This document shows, piece by piece, positions 45,955 to 58,499 of a stretch of 64,000 nt of DNA. Under the pieces are notes generated by a model, which saw only the letters and a list, made by a program, of their open reading frames with translations, was not told where the DNA came from and made no database searches. The position numbers and the translations under genes were made by a program. Numbering within the stretch: position 1 is the stretch's first letter; every line of letters starts with the position of its first letter. Source of the stretch: Hemileia vastatrix (Eukaryota > Basidiomycota > Pucciniomycetes > Pucciniales > Zaghouaniaceae); assembly GCA_030280995.1 (NCBI GenBank), contig JASXTE010000002.1:12658683-12722682 (forward strand). The letters run 5' to 3'.

Positions 45955-46965
45955 AAAAATGGTATCCCCCAGCCAATTGATGAGCTGATCCCCTGATACC
46001 TGACCCACATCTAATTGCACGTTGATGTGGATATACCATTAAATAATTTTTAAATGAATTGAGATAATTGAGATAAAAAAATAATTTAAGAAAAATAATA
46101 TCAATAAAGAAAAGATGAAATAAATATAAATCAGAGATAATAATAAAAAATGTGATAGAGATAAAAAAGAAAAATAGCATTGCCTGGCCAATAATGAGCC
46201 TTTCCCCACCAATGCTTGCCCATATCTAGGTGACACCATATAATATAATTTGTGATTTCCCCCCCTTTATATCCTAATAACCCCCATAAAAAATTAAAAG
46301 AAAAAAAAGAGAATTAAAACAAAAAAATCTAAAACTACTATCTAACACAACCATAGGTAAAAAAATCAAAGAAAGAAAAATAATAGGTCCAGCTCCATAG
46401 AAAGTCCAGTCCAAGGAAACAATCTTTGGGTGGGCTCCCTCCAATAAGTAAATATGATGGGAGACTACCAGTGAACCCCCACCAAATTAAATAGACCAAA
46501 GAAGCCAGTCCCAAGCCAGTAAGCCAGTTTAAAGTCATAGTGGACTTGAAACCTGAATAACTAAAATCAGAACTAGGATTCAACTAGGAAAACAAAATTA
46601 ATGAAACAGAAATTATGGGGTGACTGTTCTACAGAGTAGCCAGCTCATCAGTTACCCCAAACCTTTCCAGAATAAAATCTAGAAGCCTTCCCTGGGTACC
46701 TTTTAAAAAAACACAACATCCAACACAATAAACCAAAACCAATAAGCATGAAGAGTTCCGCACTTGAAGACCAAAAGAATTCCAGTTTAAAGTCACAGAG
46801 GACCAAAACCTGTGAAGAGAAACCAATACTAGGGTTCAAAAAACTTAAGAGAAGGGGTTGGAAACAGACAATTGTGGTTAACTGTTCTATAGAGCCGCCA
46901 GCTCATCAGTAACCCTACACTTTCCTAGATCAAATCTTGAAGCCCCACCCATGGTTACCTTCTAA
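45955..46965 (-). repeat. Post-pol structured repeats of element E
   Basis: Counterpart, in minus orientation, of 28803-29912. The double stem-loop copies are at 45960-46035 (GGTATCCCC..GATACC, CCACATC-type) and 46180-46240 (AGCATTG, CAATGCT). Hairpins of the GGTAACTG..CAGTTACC type are at about 46619-46656 and 46876-46913, and the AGTGAACCCCCACC hairpin region lies at 46430-46500. No ORF is credible. Confidence 0.75.
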
Positions 46966-47788
46966 AAAAAGTTTCCAATAAAACAGATGCACAGCATTAC
47001 CAAAATCTAAAATTAAGGAATTGTCCATAGTTTATTCTTATTATGGAGTCAATCTTCTTCACTTCTAGTGCCTCTTGGGTGAAATCTCTTCACCTGGTAA
47101 TCAGTCTCTCTCTTCTTTAAGACTGCACCATCTTACTCCTCCAAAACACAAGAACCTCCAGAAAACTGAGATCTGACACTGTAAGATCCATTCCATCTGT
47201 CAGCAAACATTTTTTCCCACAGACTCTCCAAACCTCTATTATACACCAAAACCAAACAACCAGTTTTCAAGGGATTCCTTAGTCTATGTGTCAACTTCTT
47301 GTCCCAGTATCTGACTGATTGATTTCTTATCTTCATCATTCTAGAGTATGCCTTCTCTTGACATTCTTCTCTACATTCCAAATGTTGCATCCTGGCACAG
47401 AGCAAATCTTCTGTTGAGGATAAATCATCCCAATCAATTACAAGATAAGAGACTGCCTCCAAAACCACTGGTAGAGCAGCCTTTTGCCCAAACATTAATT
47501 AATAAAATGAATAGCCAGTTTTCCTTTTCACAGTGACCCTATCAGCAAATAACAGCAAGGATAAATAATGCATCCACTTTTCAGCACTAGCTCCACACAT
47601 CTTCACCAAAGCATTCTTGATAACTTGATGGCTTCTTTCAACCATGCCTTCAGCTTCAGGATAATAAGGTGTAGCCACTCTAACTTTAGAACCAATACTT
47701 GCCACAGCTTCTTTAAATTCAGCTCTAAACTCTTGCCCACCATCAACAGTCAACAGCTTCATCAACCCATGTCTAAACACACATTCCT

Positions 47789-49268
47789 TGTCAGCCTTTA
47801 TATCCCCAGGACTTAGTAAAAAGTACTTATAAGTTATGTTAAGCACGTGAACTATAAATGGGAACACTAAATGAGAGTACACAAACAGTATACATAAGTA
47901 AAATTATGATAATACACAAAAAATGCCATTATAACACCTTATATACACGCATATATCCACCTCTTATAAGTCTTATGTACTTAATATTAAGTTGAAATAT
48001 GTTAGGGTAACCTTAAGAACCTTAATTATAAGGCTAAATAATTTTTAAGTATACTTAAAGCTGTTATTTTCATTGTTTTATGCAAAAAACAAGAAATGCG
48101 CTTTATTTCACTTAAAAGTTGATTATACGCGCTATAAATTTAAGGATATTAAAAATGCTCTTTGACATTTCAATTTTTCTCATTTGGGACTATTGATTTG
48201 GCTATTTAAATGTATAAAAATAACACTTTTCAAATTTGGTGTTTTTTATGCCAGAAATGGCTTCTGTGTACTGGCCACATACTGCCTGCATTTTTCCCAT
48301 GTGAATAGCTTCATTTTTAAAAAAATTAGCTTTTTCACACTATAATTACCCCACATTCTACACCCACTGTGGCAAAAAACACTAAAATAGGCAACAGACG
48401 CTTATTTAGTGTCCTAGCTTAATTAATAATGCATTGACCCTCTTTATATGCACTAATTTCATTAATAACCTCACTCTTGGCGCCTTATCTTGCTAGCACG
48501 CTTAAATTCGCCTAAAAAGAGTCAAGGATCTACCCGTGCAAGCACCTGCCAAGGACTGCATGTAGTTACCCCACATCTCACACCCTTTTTTGAGTTTCTA
48601 GGTGGTTTCTCAGTCAATTTTGGTCATTTTTGAATGGGAATGTCACGTAGTATAATGTCAGGATTAGCCCCATAATTTCTACAGTGAATTCCTCTTATTA
48701 TTAAGCTCTTATTAACCTTAATTTTCTCTCTTTAGTATTTTATATTGATGTATAATATGCATATACTCTCTTTTTTACATATTCTTTAATTTTGATGGAT
48801 TTTCCCAATTGTTCCAGGATTTTGGCGGTAGTTACTCCTCTAATTATGTTATGGGTCACTAGGGATGTTGATGGATGTGTCATTAACTGTGTACTGGACT
48901 GGTAAATCAAGGGATTCATTGGGGAACTCAATGTGTATAAAAGGAGGAGGTTTTGGGTCTTGTTTTCTACATTCTTTATCATTACAATTTAAACCATATA
49001 ACCTAACCAATTACAATACATATCAATTAGCACTTATAGAGTCTTTTGAATAGTATTTGAATAATTAAAATCTATTTTTCTACCAACTAAGAATATTTTA
49101 AACCATATATAAAATTAGTGAGAATTATATTACTGAGACCTTTATTTGGGATAATATTTTAATACTTATCGTTTTTGTACTACAGTATTCATATAAGACC
49201 ATTAAGTTCTTCTAGAAAACTGACCATTAAAGCTGGTTCATGTCTTTGTACTTGACCTCAGCCTGACA
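47789..49268. mobile_element. Solo LTR with 5-bp target duplication
   Basis: Begins TGTCAG and ends CTGACA, 1480 bp, and is flanked by TTCCT on both sides (47784-47788 and 49269-49273). It interrupts the integrase of element E inside the FLKKE codons. A TATA box-like TATAAAAG lies at 48936-48943, suggesting plus-strand promoter orientation. No coding sequence is inside. It belongs to a different family from the A and C LTRs. Confidence 0.9.
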
Positions 49269-49482
49269 TTCCTTCTTTAAAAATGCTTCCACATTTTTAG
49301 CAGTCAAATCAACCAGAGGCACTACCTCAACCCAAATAGACAATTCATCCCTGGAAACAATCAGGTAATTATACCTGCCCTCTTTAATGTGGACAGCATA
49401 TAAACTGACTCTTCCAAACACAGTTGATTCACCAGTAGTACAGCCAACCTCTTTAGGCTTCAAGTGACTTCTTCTTTAACTG

Positions 49483-49670
49483 CAGCACACATTTTTTTGT
49501 CATGGGGTGCAACAATTACACAAAAGTTGTGCAACAGTTACAAAACAATTGTTTTTTGCACTTAAGATTCACTTAAGACCCTTAAGTGCCAAAAAAAAAT
49601 GTTTCTTAACTGTTGTGTAATTTTTGCACCATTTTTGCACCCCAAGACAAAACAAACATTTATTGTGGTG
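49483..49670. mobile_element. Small hairpin MITE in integrase of element E
   Basis: Compared with element D, about 190 bp are inserted before the HLKPKEV-coding block. The insert folds back: outer ends CAGCACACATTTTTTTGTC and its approximate complement ending ATTGTGGTG, then TGGGGTGCA..TGCACCCCA and CACTTAAG..CTTAAGTG. Ends starting CA(G/C)CACA with a possible degenerate 8-bp duplication (TTTAACTG, TTTGACAT) would fit a hAT-type element. Confidence 0.7.
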
Positions 49671-52467
49671 TTTGACATTCTTCACAAGATAGAACCAAAA
49701 GCTGTACAGCCAACTTCATACCTGGCCATGTAAATCTATCAGCTACTTTTCTCTAAGTCTCCCCAAAGCCTCTATGACCAAGATCTTCATGCGAAGACTC
49801 CAACACAAACTATTGACCCTTCTTCTGAGTCACCACTACTTGAAGATTTGGATGTCTCCTCCTCATTAACCTCCTTCCTGACACATAGAAGCTAGGACTC
49901 CTCTTCTTGATTGCCACCCAAGTATCATCATCACAAATATCTGGCCTCTCCAAGATTGACATATATTCAACCATAATAAAATAAAACCCAGTTTGACCCC
50001 AGGTCTCATCTTCAAATTTCAACAAAACAACATCCAAGGGTACAACCCTATCATCAAAATCACCCATGTACACATAAGCCACTTGACCAGCCAAACCAGG
50101 ACACCAATCCCTAAATTTTGGTATATCCTTTTCCTTCCACTGAATCCCAAGAGAATCCAGTTCACTAACAAAAACACCATTTTCTCATTTTGAACCATCC
50201 AAAACAACAGCCCCATCTTCATAAAAAAACATCCTGATCACCAGAATCAAGATCAGAACCATCCAGTTTAACCTCTTGGTGGAGAATAGAAAAATCATCC
50301 AGTTTAGCCTCATGGGGGAGGATAAAAAAATCTTCAGCACCCTTTGTGCTGGCCCTAACCACTTTGACATCTTCATCAAATTCTTCTCAATCTTAATCTT
50401 CATCTGTGGGTGGTCTTCTTGATAATCCATCTGGAATCATTAAAGTTTTTCCAGGTTTGTGTTCCAAGTAAAAAGAAAAATCCTGAATAAATGCCACACA
50501 CCTAGTCATTGGAGCATTTGGAAGACTAGGTGTATTGATAATTTGAACCAGAGATTTAGCATCCACCTGCAGCCCAAAATTCTGCCCCCATGAAACCATG
50601 TGCAGATTCCTCATAATTTTTGATACACCACACAATTCCAACTTGGGTTGAGAATATCTTGATTCAACCTCATTTAATACCACAGACTCATACCTTACTG
50701 GCCTGACCCTCTTAGTTTTATCCTCCTGAGACAAAACATCACCAGCAGAAATATAACTTAAGTCCACTGCTAGATAAATTTTTCCAGCTCCCACTCCATA
50801 ATTTAACTTGTGAAGAATAATATCTTCACCTATCACCTTCTTCAACTTTTGAAAAGCCTCATCACACTCTTCAGTCCATACCCACTCTGCCTATTTCCTG
50901 GTCAACTTCCTCAAAGGTGAAGCCAACAAAGAAAAATCTTTAATAAAAATTATGACATACACACAAACCCCAAAAATCCCCTTACTTTGGTAGTATTTTT
51001 AGGCCTTGGCCATGACTGAATTTTATTAACTTTTTTCTTTGCCATAATCCTTCCCTCCTTACATACCACATGACCCAGAATTTCTAGATCAGGAGCACAA
51101 CAACAAAACTTTAACCTGGAAAAGTTCAAACCAGCCTCTTCAATCCTAAATGACACTTTCTCTAGAGTGATTGCATATTCCCAAACAAATCTCCTTATAC
51201 CTGGATTCTCCTTCAGCACCTCATTCCCATAATCAGTGGATGGTCCTTTGATTCCGCAATCATCAATAAAGATACCAGCATGAGTAGGAACCTCATCCTG
51301 TAAAATCAAAGCCATTTTTTCTTGATATACTGCTACTGAATTAGTTGCTCCTTGAGGAAACCCAGTGAGCTTAATCCTTCCCAGAGAAGTCTCAAAAGTT
51401 GTAAGTGGCCGTGTATCCATGTAAAGTTCCCTTTCATTGTAACCACCCTTTCTCTTAAACCAAAACAAACCCTCACAGAAAAAGCTTCCACAAAGTCCTC
51501 TGCACTTGGCCGCATCTGAGCATCCTTGATAGTTACTATATTCAAGGCTCTAAGATCATGCACCAACCTCAGCTTCCCATTCTTCTTCCTTATACAAAAA
51601 ACTGGAATGAGTAACTTGATGTTGATTGCTTTTATAAGCCAGTCCTGAACATTTCCCTAAAAAGCTCTACTAAATCATCCCTAATAGTAGCTGGAATTGG
51701 AATAGGTTTTATTTTCCAAGGTTCATGACAAACCACAGGAATCAAATAAGGTTCCCCGAAAGAATGTTTCAAATCACCCCTTTTCTCCTCAACAAATGCC
51801 ACCGCTTTCTCCTTCAGAACCGTAAGGTGCAACAACAACTTATTTTCCTCATCAGACAACCACCCATCAGGACCAAAATTAACTACTTTTAACATTTCCA
51901 CAGTCACCCTAGCAGTTTCCACAAAATCATGAGGATTCTTCACCAGAGGATTACAGTATGAATCTCTTGACAAAGGAGGTCTCTTCAAAGGAGGATTCAA
52001 ACCTACAGGCTTAATCTTCTGCACTACCTTCTTATAATTTGCAGCTCTACCTTCAACTTGAGGGATCTTCAGGAAATCTTCACCACCAGACCCGGAACAA
52101 AAACCAAGGGTCTCTCAATTACTCAAATGTGTGGCCAAGGTAATGTTTTTGAAAGGTGTAGAAGAAACCCTAGCAGTGCACAACTGGGGGGATTTGCTTT
52201 TATTCCCCAATCTCACCACTCCAAAACTTTTCAGAAATCCCGCATCTTCATCCTCACTTCCATCTTCTAAATCTTCAAATCTTGATTCATCTTCTGAATC
52301 ACATCTTCTAAAATTGGGCAGTTTATCCTCATGCTGGAGGCCCAAAGATTGATCTTGATGATCTTCTTTCTTCAAAAATATGTGCAGTTTAACCTCATTC
52401 TGGAGGCCAAAAAATTGATCTTGATGATATTAACAGAAATCATTCTTTTCTTCTTTTTTGATTATCT

Positions 52468-52704
52468 TCAGATTTTTTTTTGATTTTCTTCAGTTATCTT
52501 GAAATTTTTCTTTTCTTTTCTTGAGTTTTCTTCTATCCTACAAAAATAACCAGAGGTCTCCCCAATGCTCACAGATGTGGCCAAGGTAATGTTTTTGATA
52601 GGTGTAGAAGAAAACCTAGTGGTGCACAATTGGGAGGACCTACTTCTAGACCCAAATCTCACAACTCCACAACTTTTCCACTGTAGAAAAACTTTTACAG
52701 TCAC
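52468..52704 (-). pseudogene. Duplicated fragment of the pol N-terminal region
   Basis: Encodes CGVVRFGSRSRSSQLCTTRF, a diverged second copy of the FGVVRLGNKSKSPQLC segment found in pol at 52115-52375. It suggests a local duplication upstream of pol. Confidence 0.6.
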
Positions 52705-54750
52705 CTTGCTGTAAGCAGAATCCGAAGGAGTTGGAAAGACAAAAAGAAATCACTGTTACTTTAAGTAAACGTAATATTCAATTAAATAAGCTTGAAGATC
52801 AGCTTGAAGAGTGGCTTAGATGAAATCCTGATTGAAAAACTTTGAAAGCAATGAAAACCTATATTTTATAAAAATCTAAGTGAAATCAATGATTACACCA
52901 CCAAAACAAATACCTAATACCAGATTACACTGATAGTAGTCAAAGAAAATATTTAGAACAAGCCCCAAAACTTACCCCAGTGATTGAAAATTACAGTAAA
53001 GCACCCCAGAAAATACCCTTAGAATGACCTGTTCAAAGGTGCCTTATTAAAGGACTGCCCCAGGTTTATTTAGTTTCCCACCAAAAATTAAGAATGTAGT
53101 AAATCATATTTATATTTTGTGAATTTTATAAGAAAAGTAATAAATTTGAGTCACCCTTGTTTAGAGCTATCCAATGGTACCCAATATGTTGATATTTTTT
53201 ATTATAATTGTTATATTTTAAAACAATGTTAATTATAAAAAAGACCCTTATTATTGAAACTAAAAAGACAAAAAAATGTAGAAGACTAAGATTTTCTTCC
53301 CCTATTCCTGATTCTCCTTCTCAATACGTTTCCAAAAATACCCTACATGTAGAATATCTACAATAAACTATTGATCTAGTAAGCATAATAACTTTCTAAC
53401 CAAATTTTGACACAATAGCCAAATTTTTCCACACACTATGCAATATAGGGGGTGGACTTGCTAGCAAGTCCTCAACCTGAACTCATAATGAACTCTACTT
53501 TAACACTCACCTAAAACTCTTCTGCTGAGTGGTGTTCATCCCTGATTGTATGGTTCCTTTGTCAATAGCTCAATGTGTGTTCAATCTATGATGAGTTTGG
53601 GTTCAAGGTTGCAGACTTGCTAGCAAGTCAGCCCCCCATATTGTGTGGTGACAGTGACCAAACTTTAACCCAGTGACCGGACTTTCCCATTAAGAGCAAA
53701 TTTTTCCACAATAAGCTCTATTTGCCATAATGAGCGAATTTTTCCAGATTGAGCTAAATTTTCCCCAGTGAGATAATTTTGCCACCATGAACAAACTTTG
53801 CCACAATGACATAATTTTTACAGTACACTTTGCTTTTCACCAGAAAATCATTGGAAAAAACTGGAGTGCACCTGAGCACCAGAGCGCAGTGGCCATTCCA
53901 TCAGCACACCATATCCACCAACACTACTAAAAGTCACTAAATCAAGTAAAATACTAAGAAAACAGTAAAATATGATAAAAAACCAACAAGACATAAAAGA
54001 TAGAGAAAAATATGGGCTATCCAATGATAATAATTACCTTTTAAAATTCCAAATATCCAGCCTGATAATCCAGAAAATTGCTACTAATCTTCAATAATAA
54101 ACCCAAAAGAGCCCCAAAAAATTCCCAAAAGATAGAGAATCACCCCAAAACTCCAATAAGACCATTACCAAATCCATAAAACTATCAAATCACAATAAAA
54201 ATACCACCATATAACCATTCCAAAATTCCATAAATCAACCCAAAAAAAATCCTAATAACCAAATTAACACCCGGTAACACCTAAATTTCCTTTAAAACAA
54301 TATTCAATCAAATTTTCTCCTAAATGGCATACACAGATGAGGAATTCCACACCCCATATCTTTCAATAAAGATATATAACCAATCTTCTTATTTGAACTT
54401 GAATTGAAAATAATTTAGAAATTTTGAGAGAGAGCAGATACATGATAAAAAGCTTGAAGAATACTTGCAGAGAAGAGAAACATTAAAAAGATAAAGTTGA
54501 AAATCCACTTAACATATCTCCAAGGGGGCTGATCTACTACAACCTGGGATTTCTTCATCTTGGGGAGAGGTTGTAGCAATTGGGTGATCAGCCCTCATCA
54601 CTCTAAAAAAGAAAGACTCCCACTAGAGCTTGAGCCACACTCCAAAAAACCAGAGGTGGCACCTACTTCTCTTCTTCTCCTACAACAATCCTTTCTCTAG
54701 AACATTGAAGACAAACCAGGCATGGTCTCAAAACCATCCTCTCCAGGAGA
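52705..54750. other. Non-coding stretch between gag-protease and pol of element E
   Basis: No supported ORF across about 2 kb. It contains the inverted-repeat element at 53433-53651 and A/C-rich sequence thereafter. Part may be inserted foreign DNA, since element C has only a short linker at this place. Confidence 0.5.
53433..53651. mobile_element. Inverted-repeat element with a 16-bp palindrome at each end
   Basis: The perfect palindrome GACTTGCTAGCAAGTC occurs at 53455-53470 and 53614-53629. Outside it the ends are inverted: CACACTATGCAATATAGGGGG left and CCCCCCATATTGTGTGG right. About 220 bp, non-coding. Related right ends occur at 16600-16624 and possibly 40320-40375. Confidence 0.75.
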
Positions 54751-57031
54751 TTATAAACTCAAGTGAAGTCTCCTTTCATCTTCACCAGTCAACTCCAAAC
54801 TGATTCCCACATCAAACTGATAACCAATTCTTGCTTGAAAATCCATCATGAATGGCCACCTTAAAACAGCTTTTAGTGTTCCTTTGGCAATATTAAAATG
54901 AACCTTCACTGAGGCTCTACCAAAATCTAAATTCACAAACTCAGATGTTCAAAACAATTCAGTGACATGGCTTCCAATCCCTCTCAAATTTCCTCCAATA
55001 CCTGTCTTGATGTGAAGTCCCAGATGAGTAGCCTCAAGCAAAGAAATCATCTTGATCTGAGAACTTTAATCCACCAATGCTCTAGAATACCTGCCATTCA
55101 GAGTGACATTGACATAACCCAGAGGTGCATCAAATGACTTTCCAACTCCTCTTCAAATTTCCCAGAAGAATCACAAAAGTATTCTACCTTTCCAGAAGAA
55201 ACCCTTCTCCTGGGAAACAACTTTTTTTGCCTATCAGCCAACCCAAGACTGATAGCATACAACCCCGATAAGTAAGGAAAACTTGACCCTGATTCATCCT
55301 TTCCAGAATAGAGTCCATAACATTAACTTGACCAGAAACCAATGACCTCTCAAAGTGAGCTCTTTGCCTCACTACCTTGGTCCAAGAAGATTCTTGAGGA
55401 CCAGAACCACCAACAGATTTACCATCAAAAGCAATCAAACCAGATCCCTCACCAGACTCTCTAACTCCAGAAGGCTAAGGCAATGAGGCCAAAAGGACAT
55501 CCTCCTCAGAGTCAGAATCAACATCCATAAGCATTGGCTCACCATTCATGTCCAATTCTCCAAAACTAGGGGGTCCCATATCTGCCATACACTTGTGCAT
55601 TTGATACAGCTCCTCTTTTCTGTACTTCTTCCTAGCTGCACTCAGCTTAGTATCCACCTTTGAAGTCTTACGCTTTTGTTGAGCCTGAGCACTACTCTTA
55701 GGCCTTCCCACCTTTCCTCCTTCCACATCATAAACACCAGCCAAGCACTCCTCGCTTTACTTTCCACCACAAGAATAAAACTCCAAACCACCAAAGGAAG
55801 ATGTAAATGAGACTCTTTTGGCCCCCTTTCCCTTTCCCTTGCTGTCATCTCCACCTTTACCAGAAGAAGAAGCCTCATCAGGAAACTCTTCAAATCTTGA
55901 CCTTCTTGAGGTGACATTATGTCTCCTCCTCACCAGGTCCACTGAATCCTGACCATCATTATGATTTACAAAAGAACCATCTGAGAACTTGAACACTTTC
56001 TCATCAAATTCCACCTTCCCTTCATACACATCCCTATTCAGTGCCCAACAATCATTGGACTTGTGGCCATTCCTGCTGCAATAAAAGAAGAGCCAAGGAT
56101 CACTCCTACCAACCCTCCTATCAAAATCTCTAAGCTGAGAAGGAGCCTCATTGGCCTACTGAGCCTCTTGAACAAAAATATGTATCTGTTTGGTCAGATC
56201 AGCCAACTGCTCCACAACTGGATCAAGCTATTTAGGCTTCTTAGGAGCCTTTACCTTATTCACACTTTTCTTCTTCCTAGATTCCTCCACATCTTCAGAA
56301 AAAGCTTCACTGACCTTGCTAACATACTTGGTGCTAGCTTCTTGGTAAGAAACCACAGCAAAAAGTTTCAAATGACCCTCCACAAAATCCTTCACCACAG
56401 AAAGAGCAGGCAATTTCTGATTCCCATTAGGAAGAATTTTCATTTTATCCTTCCTTACCAACTCCTTCAACAAATCAATTCTGAAATTCCTGGCCAGAGC
56501 AGACCATAAAATATCCCTTGCAGAGTCAGTACTCTCCAACTCCTGCATATCCACCAAATAATCCACCAGTGGCTCCAACTGAGCAAGAAACTTCCTATAA
56601 GTAAGGAGGTTGCCTACCCCTCAATAAGAATTTCATTCACTTGCAATCATATTGAGATCCACCATAGAGTACCTGGATCCCCACCTGTTTGTCATCTGCA
56701 GACACAACTTTTTTCAATCTTTTCTCTTATAACCCTCCATAGCAGCAACCTCCTTCACCAGAGCCCAGTCACCAATATAAAAGATAACTTGCTTCACTAT
56801 GTCCAAGTGAGAAGCACCATTTACATTCCCAGTTGCCTCAAAAAGCTCTAGAAACAACTTCACATCCTCCCCCATAAAAATAGGCCCCTTCCACAACTTG
56901 ATCCTAACAGAAGGCCTAAAAGAAACAGGAGGATTACCATCCTCAGCAGCACCAACAGTGCAACTAACACCACTAGAGAAAGAGGGTCCATATTTTAAAA
57001 AACCAATCTCCAACCACAGAAGAGAGTCCAA
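54751..57031 (-). pseudogene. Gag-protease of element E
   Basis: Start MDSLLWLEIG at 57031, 36 nt inside the PBS. The capsid-like part (FEATGNVNGASHLDIVKQVI) aligns with element C gag (FEQAAEVHGATEYDMVLQVL). A knuckle remnant YCSRNGHKSNDC is near 56060, with the first Cys replaced by Phe. Acidic and Lys-rich segments follow (KGKGKGAKR; MDVDSDSEEDVLL). The protease is recognised by SRALVD directly followed by TAA and SSQIK, so the catalytic DTG/DSG triplet is destroyed; the second hallmark is also altered (VLRWPFMMDF). At least five further stops break the frame. Confidence 0.82.
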
Positions 57032-57066
57032 AAGTAACAGAAAATCTAAAAAGCTAACAAATCCTC

Positions 57067-57084
57067 ACCCCACGTTGGGTGCCA
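57067..57084 (-). promoter_or_regulatory. Primer-binding site of element E
   Basis: On the minus strand TGGCACCCAACGTGGGGT begins 4 nt inside the 5' LTR terminus (..TCAACA). The tRNA was not identified. Confidence 0.8.
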
Positions 57085-57088
57085 GAAA

Positions 57089-58194
57089 TGTTGACAATCC
57101 TATAGTACTAGCTATAGGCCTTGAACAAAGGGAGTTGGAGTAAACTGGAGAGAAAAACCCCTGTCCCTTTGAAAAATACCAGGTCAGATTTATTTGCTAC
57201 AGTAAATTAGAGACTGTTCCTATACCCCTTCCAAAAAACTTCTTGACTACTTTACAAGTCAAGACAGTAGCCAATAGCAGACCACTGAGAACCAAAGAAC
57301 CAGAAACCTGAAATGCAGAAAGATCCACACCAGAAAAACCAAACACTGTGCACTTGTTGCACAGAAAACAGCAATAATACTTGATGCAGGTTGCAAAGCT
57401 ACACCAGAGAAATCAGTTTCCAAAGTTGAGTTAAATGAAGTACTAACCTTGCAACAAACACAGCCAATTGTGGCCAAAAAACAGTGAAAACTGAGTGAGA
57501 AAAAATGATATTACCTCTAGGTGGTTGTATGATAATTAAAGTTGACCCAAACTGTCTTATTCTGTATGTACACACAGACCACACCACCATCTAAAAAATC
57601 CATGAACAGCAACAAATTTATCATTTTTGGCAGCCACATTGATTTAAAAGCCTCTAGAAGCACTCCCCAGCCTTCTATAATCAAGGAAGGTGGGCCGGCT
57701 GACGTCGGGCTGCCTGCCTAGAAGTGGCCAGACCTCCATGAAGCCAGAAAACCTCCAAAAACCTCTAATAAAGCCAAAAATACTTAGAAAAATCCACCAA
57801 AACTACTAAAACCCTTAAGACACAAAATTAAGCTATGACAACGTTCAGACGTAAAATATAGAGCCAAATTATCTCTACTTAATGGTACTAAGCACTTAAC
57901 CCTAAGACTTAAGGTTATCCGGTAAAACACAAAAAACAAAAATAATAGCTATCTTTTAGAAATGAAAAATGAGCAAATAACCACTTAAACCTTAGAATAT
58001 GAAAAATTTCAACTTGAAATAAAATATAGAGAAAAACGGGGGCTATCCAATGGTAGTAACCACATACCCATAGTCCCAATTTTCACTGAATAAAACCAGA
58101 AAAACACCCAATTAATCAACCAATGTCAAGTAAGAAATACCAAAACAGCGCCAAATAGACCAACAAAGGCCTCTGCCAATGTAGGAAGACCACA
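57089..58194 (-). repeat. 5' LTR of element E (family A)
   Basis: TGTTGACAATCC to ..GACCACA, 1106 bp, with the PBS on its inner side. Closely similar to 41015-42115 but with scattered substitutions and small indels, so the insertion is not recent or the pair is not original. Confidence 0.9.
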
Positions 58195-58499
58195 ATGAAT
58201 GCAATATCTTCAATCATATCAATCTACTGAACTTTGGAATCACAAAAATGATTAGTATTCTTAACAAATACTTATTTGATATTTTTATATGTATATTGGA
58301 GAATACCAGTTCTTCAATATTAGAAATTTTAATATCTCTGGTGAAGGCCTCAGTTAGTAATTATTTAAGCTTCCTTAGTTTTCTTTTTCTTACTGAATTT
58401 TGATGTACAAAACATTTTTTTGTCTGATTAGGAATGATGCAACAACCTACAAGTGAAATCCAAAAAAGTTTTATATGAAAAGGGAGTAATTCTAAAAAT

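Larger units (their letters stand above)
47049..52375 (-). pseudogene. Pol of element E, interrupted
   Basis: Starts MKKEDHQDQSLGLQHEDKL at 52375, aligned with element D pol. RT keeps RLVHDLRALNIVT, FPQGATNS and FIDD, but the motif A block (GDIMGG in D) is replaced by a small deletion/frameshift at about 51450, removing the catalytic Asp. RNase H (DLSYISAGDVLSQED, VDAKSLVQI) is open from 50845. Integrase is split: zinc-binding part near 49680-49900, core block VSLYAVHIKEG at 49463-49227, a solo LTR at 47789-49268, then TVDGGQEF and PEAEGMVERSHQ at 47882-47499 and the tail to a stop at 47049. The first catalytic Asp is Tyr (LYAVHI; LDAVHI in D). Non-functional. Confidence 0.9.
41015..58194 (-). 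mobile_element. Giant Ty3/Gypsy retrotransposon E with antisense genes
   Basis: Read on the minus strand: 5' LTR (58194-57089), PBS, gag-protease, RT-RNase H-integrase, structured repeats, antisense genes a2 and a1 (which read on the plus strand), PPT, 3' LTR (42115-41015). The span of 17.2 kb includes a solo LTR (47789-49268), a small MITE (49483-49670), an inverted-repeat element (53433-53651) and a hexamer microsatellite of about 760 bp. The flanking five bases do not match, so the two LTRs may come from a recombination between elements or the target duplication has decayed. Confidence 0.85.

Noticed and set aside
47790..49265. Mutator-like insertion with 9-bp duplication ACATTCCTT
   Set aside because: The same bases are better explained as TG..CA LTR ends (TGTCAG, CTGACA) plus a 5-bp TTCCT duplication.
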